This document shows, in pieces, positions 5,856 through 7,144 of a stretch of 7,144 nucleotides of DNA; positions within the stretch are counted from its first letter, which is position 1, and every line of letters starts with the position of its first letter. Location: contig JACNLN010000154.1 of the NCBI GenBank assembly GCA_014381485.1, positions 1 to 7,144 of the forward strand. The letters run 5' to 3'. The stretch is from Fidelibacterota bacterium. GTDB taxonomy: Bacteria > Fidelibacterota > Marinisomatia > Marinisomatales > CAZVFT01. Below the pieces are notes generated by a model, which was not told the origin of the DNA, did no database searches, and saw only the letters and a program-made list of their open reading frames with translations. The position numbers and the translations under genes are program-made.

Positions 5856-6728
5856 TCACTTTTCCTTCTTCTGAGTTTCAATGTTAACCTGTGCAGTCTC
5901 GTAGATATCTTCATTATCCGGATCGAGGATAATGAGATCACTGAGAATCTCTTGTCGATTTGTAACTTGAGGAGGAATATTAGCAAGATCCCGAGCATGA
6001 GCTTCAAGGAATAACAGAGTATATCGTTCTCTACCAAAGGTAGTATCGACCCATTCAAGATTTTCAATCATTTTATTGTAGGCTTTTTCTGCTTCAATGT
6101 AATCTTCATCTTCAATCATTGCTCCTGCCTTGTAATAAAAAAACTTTGCCTGTCGAAGTCCATGATTTTTACTGAGATTATCTACAAGAATGACTCGGTT
6201 ATTCCAACCTCTCGGGTAAAGAGATGACATACCCCGAAGCGCTAATTCCCTCGCTCGTTCATAAAAACGATTACCACCCATAATTTCGTATGTATCTGCT
6301 TCCCCAGCGAGGATAATGTACCCATAATATTCCATCGAGGATGCTAAAGGTTCGAAAATCACGGGGGAATAAATAACGCCCTGACCCAGGGAATAAGGAA
6401 ATTGTAGAAGTTTCGAGAAGTATCTTTGATCGCTGTTATTTGAAAACAGACATTGAGCAGAGTAGATCCGTTCACCACTCTTTTCGGATACTCCTTCAAA
6501 GATGAGTTGAATAGTAAGTGGAATCTCTATGTCCCAGTATTCTTCGTCAAATAATGTGGATTCGAAGAAAATATTTAATTGGTCTCCCAGATCAGCAGTT
6601 ATTATACGGTCGTTTTCCTTCAACTGACGGGTATCTATGGTAACGGAAATGTCACAAAATTGAGCAGGAAGTATTGAAACAAAGAAAATCGTAATTATTA
6701 AGGAACTAATTTTATTTAAATCCATCAT
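5856..6728 (-). CDS. porD: DUF4835 / PorD-like type IX secretion-associated protein
   Basis: The 290-residue protein begins with a Sec signal peptide (residues 1-22, hydrophobic SSLIITIFFVSILPA) and a mature start at QFCDISVTID. The DUF4835 pattern follows: an N-terminal C-x-V-x-I strand, a beta-rich region to about residue 125, FEPLASSMEYYGYIILAGEAD (residues 125-145), YERARELA, a GW (174-175), VILVDNL (179-185), and a helical C-terminal half with the repeat-like helix YIEAEKAYNKMIENL. Length is near the family's usual 290-310. The family is annotated in databases as T9SS protein PorD; it is periplasmic or outer-membrane-associated and its exact role is poorly defined. The T9SS sorting domain on the large neighbour fits. 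In Bacteroidota I recall this gene beside coaBC and recN; neither is seen here. There are adjacent ATGs (6726-6728, 6723-6725) and no Shine-Dalgarno, so the start could be either. Confidence 0.75.
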   Translation of the reverse strand: MMDLNKISSLIITIFFVSILPAQFCDISVTIDTRQLKENDRIITADLGDQLNIFFESTLFDEEYWDIEIPLTIQLIFEGVSEKSGERIYSAQCLFSNNSDQRYFSKLLQFPYSLGQGVIYSPVIFEPLASSMEYYGYIILAGEADTYEIMGGNRFYERARELALRGMSSLYPRGWNNRVILVDNLSKNHGLRQAKFFYYKAGAMIEDEDYIEAEKAYNKMIENLEWVDTTFGRERYTLLFLEAHARDLANIPPQVTNRQEILSDLIILDPDNEDIYETAQVNIETQKKEK

Positions 6729-6842
6729 AGTTAAAGATAGATAAAAACAACACCAGCTTCAAGAAGAATTGTTACTAAAGTTCCCCCGAAATATTGTTTT
6801 TGTTTTAATGTTATTAGTGAATGCCAATAAATGTATTTGTTC

Positions 6843-6921
6843 ATTCTTTTGTCCCCGAATAATCGGGATCTTCGACTTGATCTACCTACGCTATAGCTTC
6901 GGCAGACAGGTACAAAAGAAT
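6843..6921. repeat. 10-bp inverted repeat enclosing two smaller palindromes
   Basis: ATTCTTTTGT (6843-6852) is the exact reverse complement of ACAAAAGAAT (6912-6921). Between them lie CCCGA (6854-6858) against TCGGG (6863-6867), and an imperfect hairpin in 6884-6905 where CTACC-like and GGCAG arms flank GCTATAGC. The region is upstream of the DUF4835 gene and has no credible coding capacity. It looks like a dispersed intergenic repeat, or a small structured RNA, with palindromes inside it. Confidence 0.5.
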
Positions 6922-6952
6922 CAAAAAATCAAGGCTGTTGAATATTTGCTAA

Positions 6953-6968
6953 TCCCGCCTTTGCGGGA
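6953..6968. repeat. TCCCGC/GCGGGA hairpin
   Basis: TCCCGC (6953-6958) pairs perfectly with GCGGGA (6963-6968), loop CTTT. It is one of a set of short G/C-rich palindromes in the gap right of the DUF4835 gene. No T-tract follows on either strand. Confidence 0.5.
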
Positions 6969-7035
6969 CCATTCTCTAAAAGAAACAAACTCACTTCGCT
7001 TCACTCCGTTCAAACCCCGATATGGTTCCCGACAA

Positions 7036-7055
7036 GTCCCCGATTCCATCGGGAC
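7036..7055. repeat. GTCCC...GGGAC palindrome
   Basis: GTCCC (7036-7040) pairs with GGGAC (7051-7055), and inside it GAT (7042-7044) pairs with ATC (7048-7050), with one bulged C. It carries the same CCCGAT/ATCGGG theme as the dyads at 4432-4445 and 6854-6867. It lies just downstream of the candidate stop codon at 7068-7070 on the minus strand but lacks a T-tract. Confidence 0.5.
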
Positions 7056-7067
7056 AGACATACTATG

Positions 7068-7142
7068 TCAAGCAATTTCAAAAACAGGCTTATATACATG
7101 TTGATTCATAGCATGTTTCACCATATCTGCCAGAAAGATACT
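7068..7142 (-). CDS. Possible C-terminal end of an unidentified gene, cut by right edge
   Basis: One minus-strand frame is open from the right edge to a TGA at 7068-7070 and encodes 24 residues ending HVYKPVFEIA. The other two minus-strand frames stop earlier. It has an ordinary amino-acid mix and the same direction as all other genes, and the repeat-rich intergenic DNA begins right after its stop. Twenty-four open codons are not rare by chance, so this is weak. No product can be named. Confidence 0.25.
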   Translation of the reverse strand, partial: SIFLADMVKHAMNQHVYKPVFEIA

Positions 7143-7144
7143 TT

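Noticed and set aside
6732..6751. TATCTTTA before the DUF4835 gene as a Bacteroidota-type TAnnTTTG promoter
   Set aside because: One mismatch in the consensus, no convincing -33 partner, and it would start transcription at the ATG itself. Too weak to list as a feature.
6876..6933. CTTGAT (6876-6881) with ATCAAG (6928-6933) as a pseudoknot arm
   Set aside because: Six bases only; it crosses the stronger 10-bp inverted repeat and is better explained as part of the repeat core.
6769..7104. 111-codon plus-strand open frame at the right end
   Set aside because: It spans the palindromic intergenic repeats, including the TCCCGC hairpin and the ACTTCGCTTC motif, so openness is most likely incidental.
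1..7144. tRNA, rRNA, riboswitch or full insertion sequence with transposase
   Set aside because: No cloverleaf, conserved rRNA words, known riboswitch core or transposase motif was seen on either strand.

Overview
The window looks like chromosome of a Gram-negative, AT-rich bacterium of the Fibrobacterota-Chlorobiota-Bacteroidota (FCB) assemblage, most likely one of its uncultured or deep-branching phyla (Marinimicrobia, Calditrichota, Ignavibacteriota or Cloacimonadota; I cannot separate these from sequence alone). The main evidence is a C-terminal type IX secretion (T9SS) sorting domain on a 1268-residue secreted protein, a DUF4835/PorD-type protein, and two genes without a clear Shine-Dalgarno sequence.

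Every supported gene is on the minus strand, so transcription runs right to left. From the right: a possible C-terminal scrap of a gene (7068-7142); about 340 bp of palindrome-rich intergenic DNA (6729-7067); porD-like DUF4835 (5856-6728); 412 bp of intergenic DNA with a 22-bp tandem repeat (5688-5775); a 242-residue exported protein, probably an outer-membrane beta-barrel (4715-5443); 461 bp of intergenic DNA bounded by a 16-bp perfect inverted repeat (4294-4309 and 4694-4709); the 1268-residue protein (447-4253), made of a signal peptide, a zinc-dependent phospholipase C-like domain, a parallel beta-helix, a fibronectin-III-like domain and a T9SS sorting domain; a terminator hairpin (376-416); an otherwise gene-free stretch; and a probable gene start running off the left edge (1-27) with its own promoter.

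Functionally, the large protein reads as a T9SS cargo: exported by Sec, carried across the outer membrane through its C-terminal domain, and either surface-attached or released. The DUF4835 protein belongs to a family linked to that secretion machinery. The barrel protein between them is unidentified. The intergenic gaps are large, so a single operon is not evident today.

The least expected signal is in 4254-4714. A roughly 420-bp segment has MITE-like inverted ends, and a 9-bp direct repeat (TTTTTTGAT) lies on either side. If the segment and one copy of that repeat are removed in silico, the barrel gene's reading frame runs into the large gene and ends in a 4-base ATGA overlap. This would fit an element that split a formerly coupled gene pair. 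The other intergenic regions also carry short palindromes, including a recurring CCCGA/TCGGG hairpin and one repeat that seems to have smaller palindromes inserted in it.
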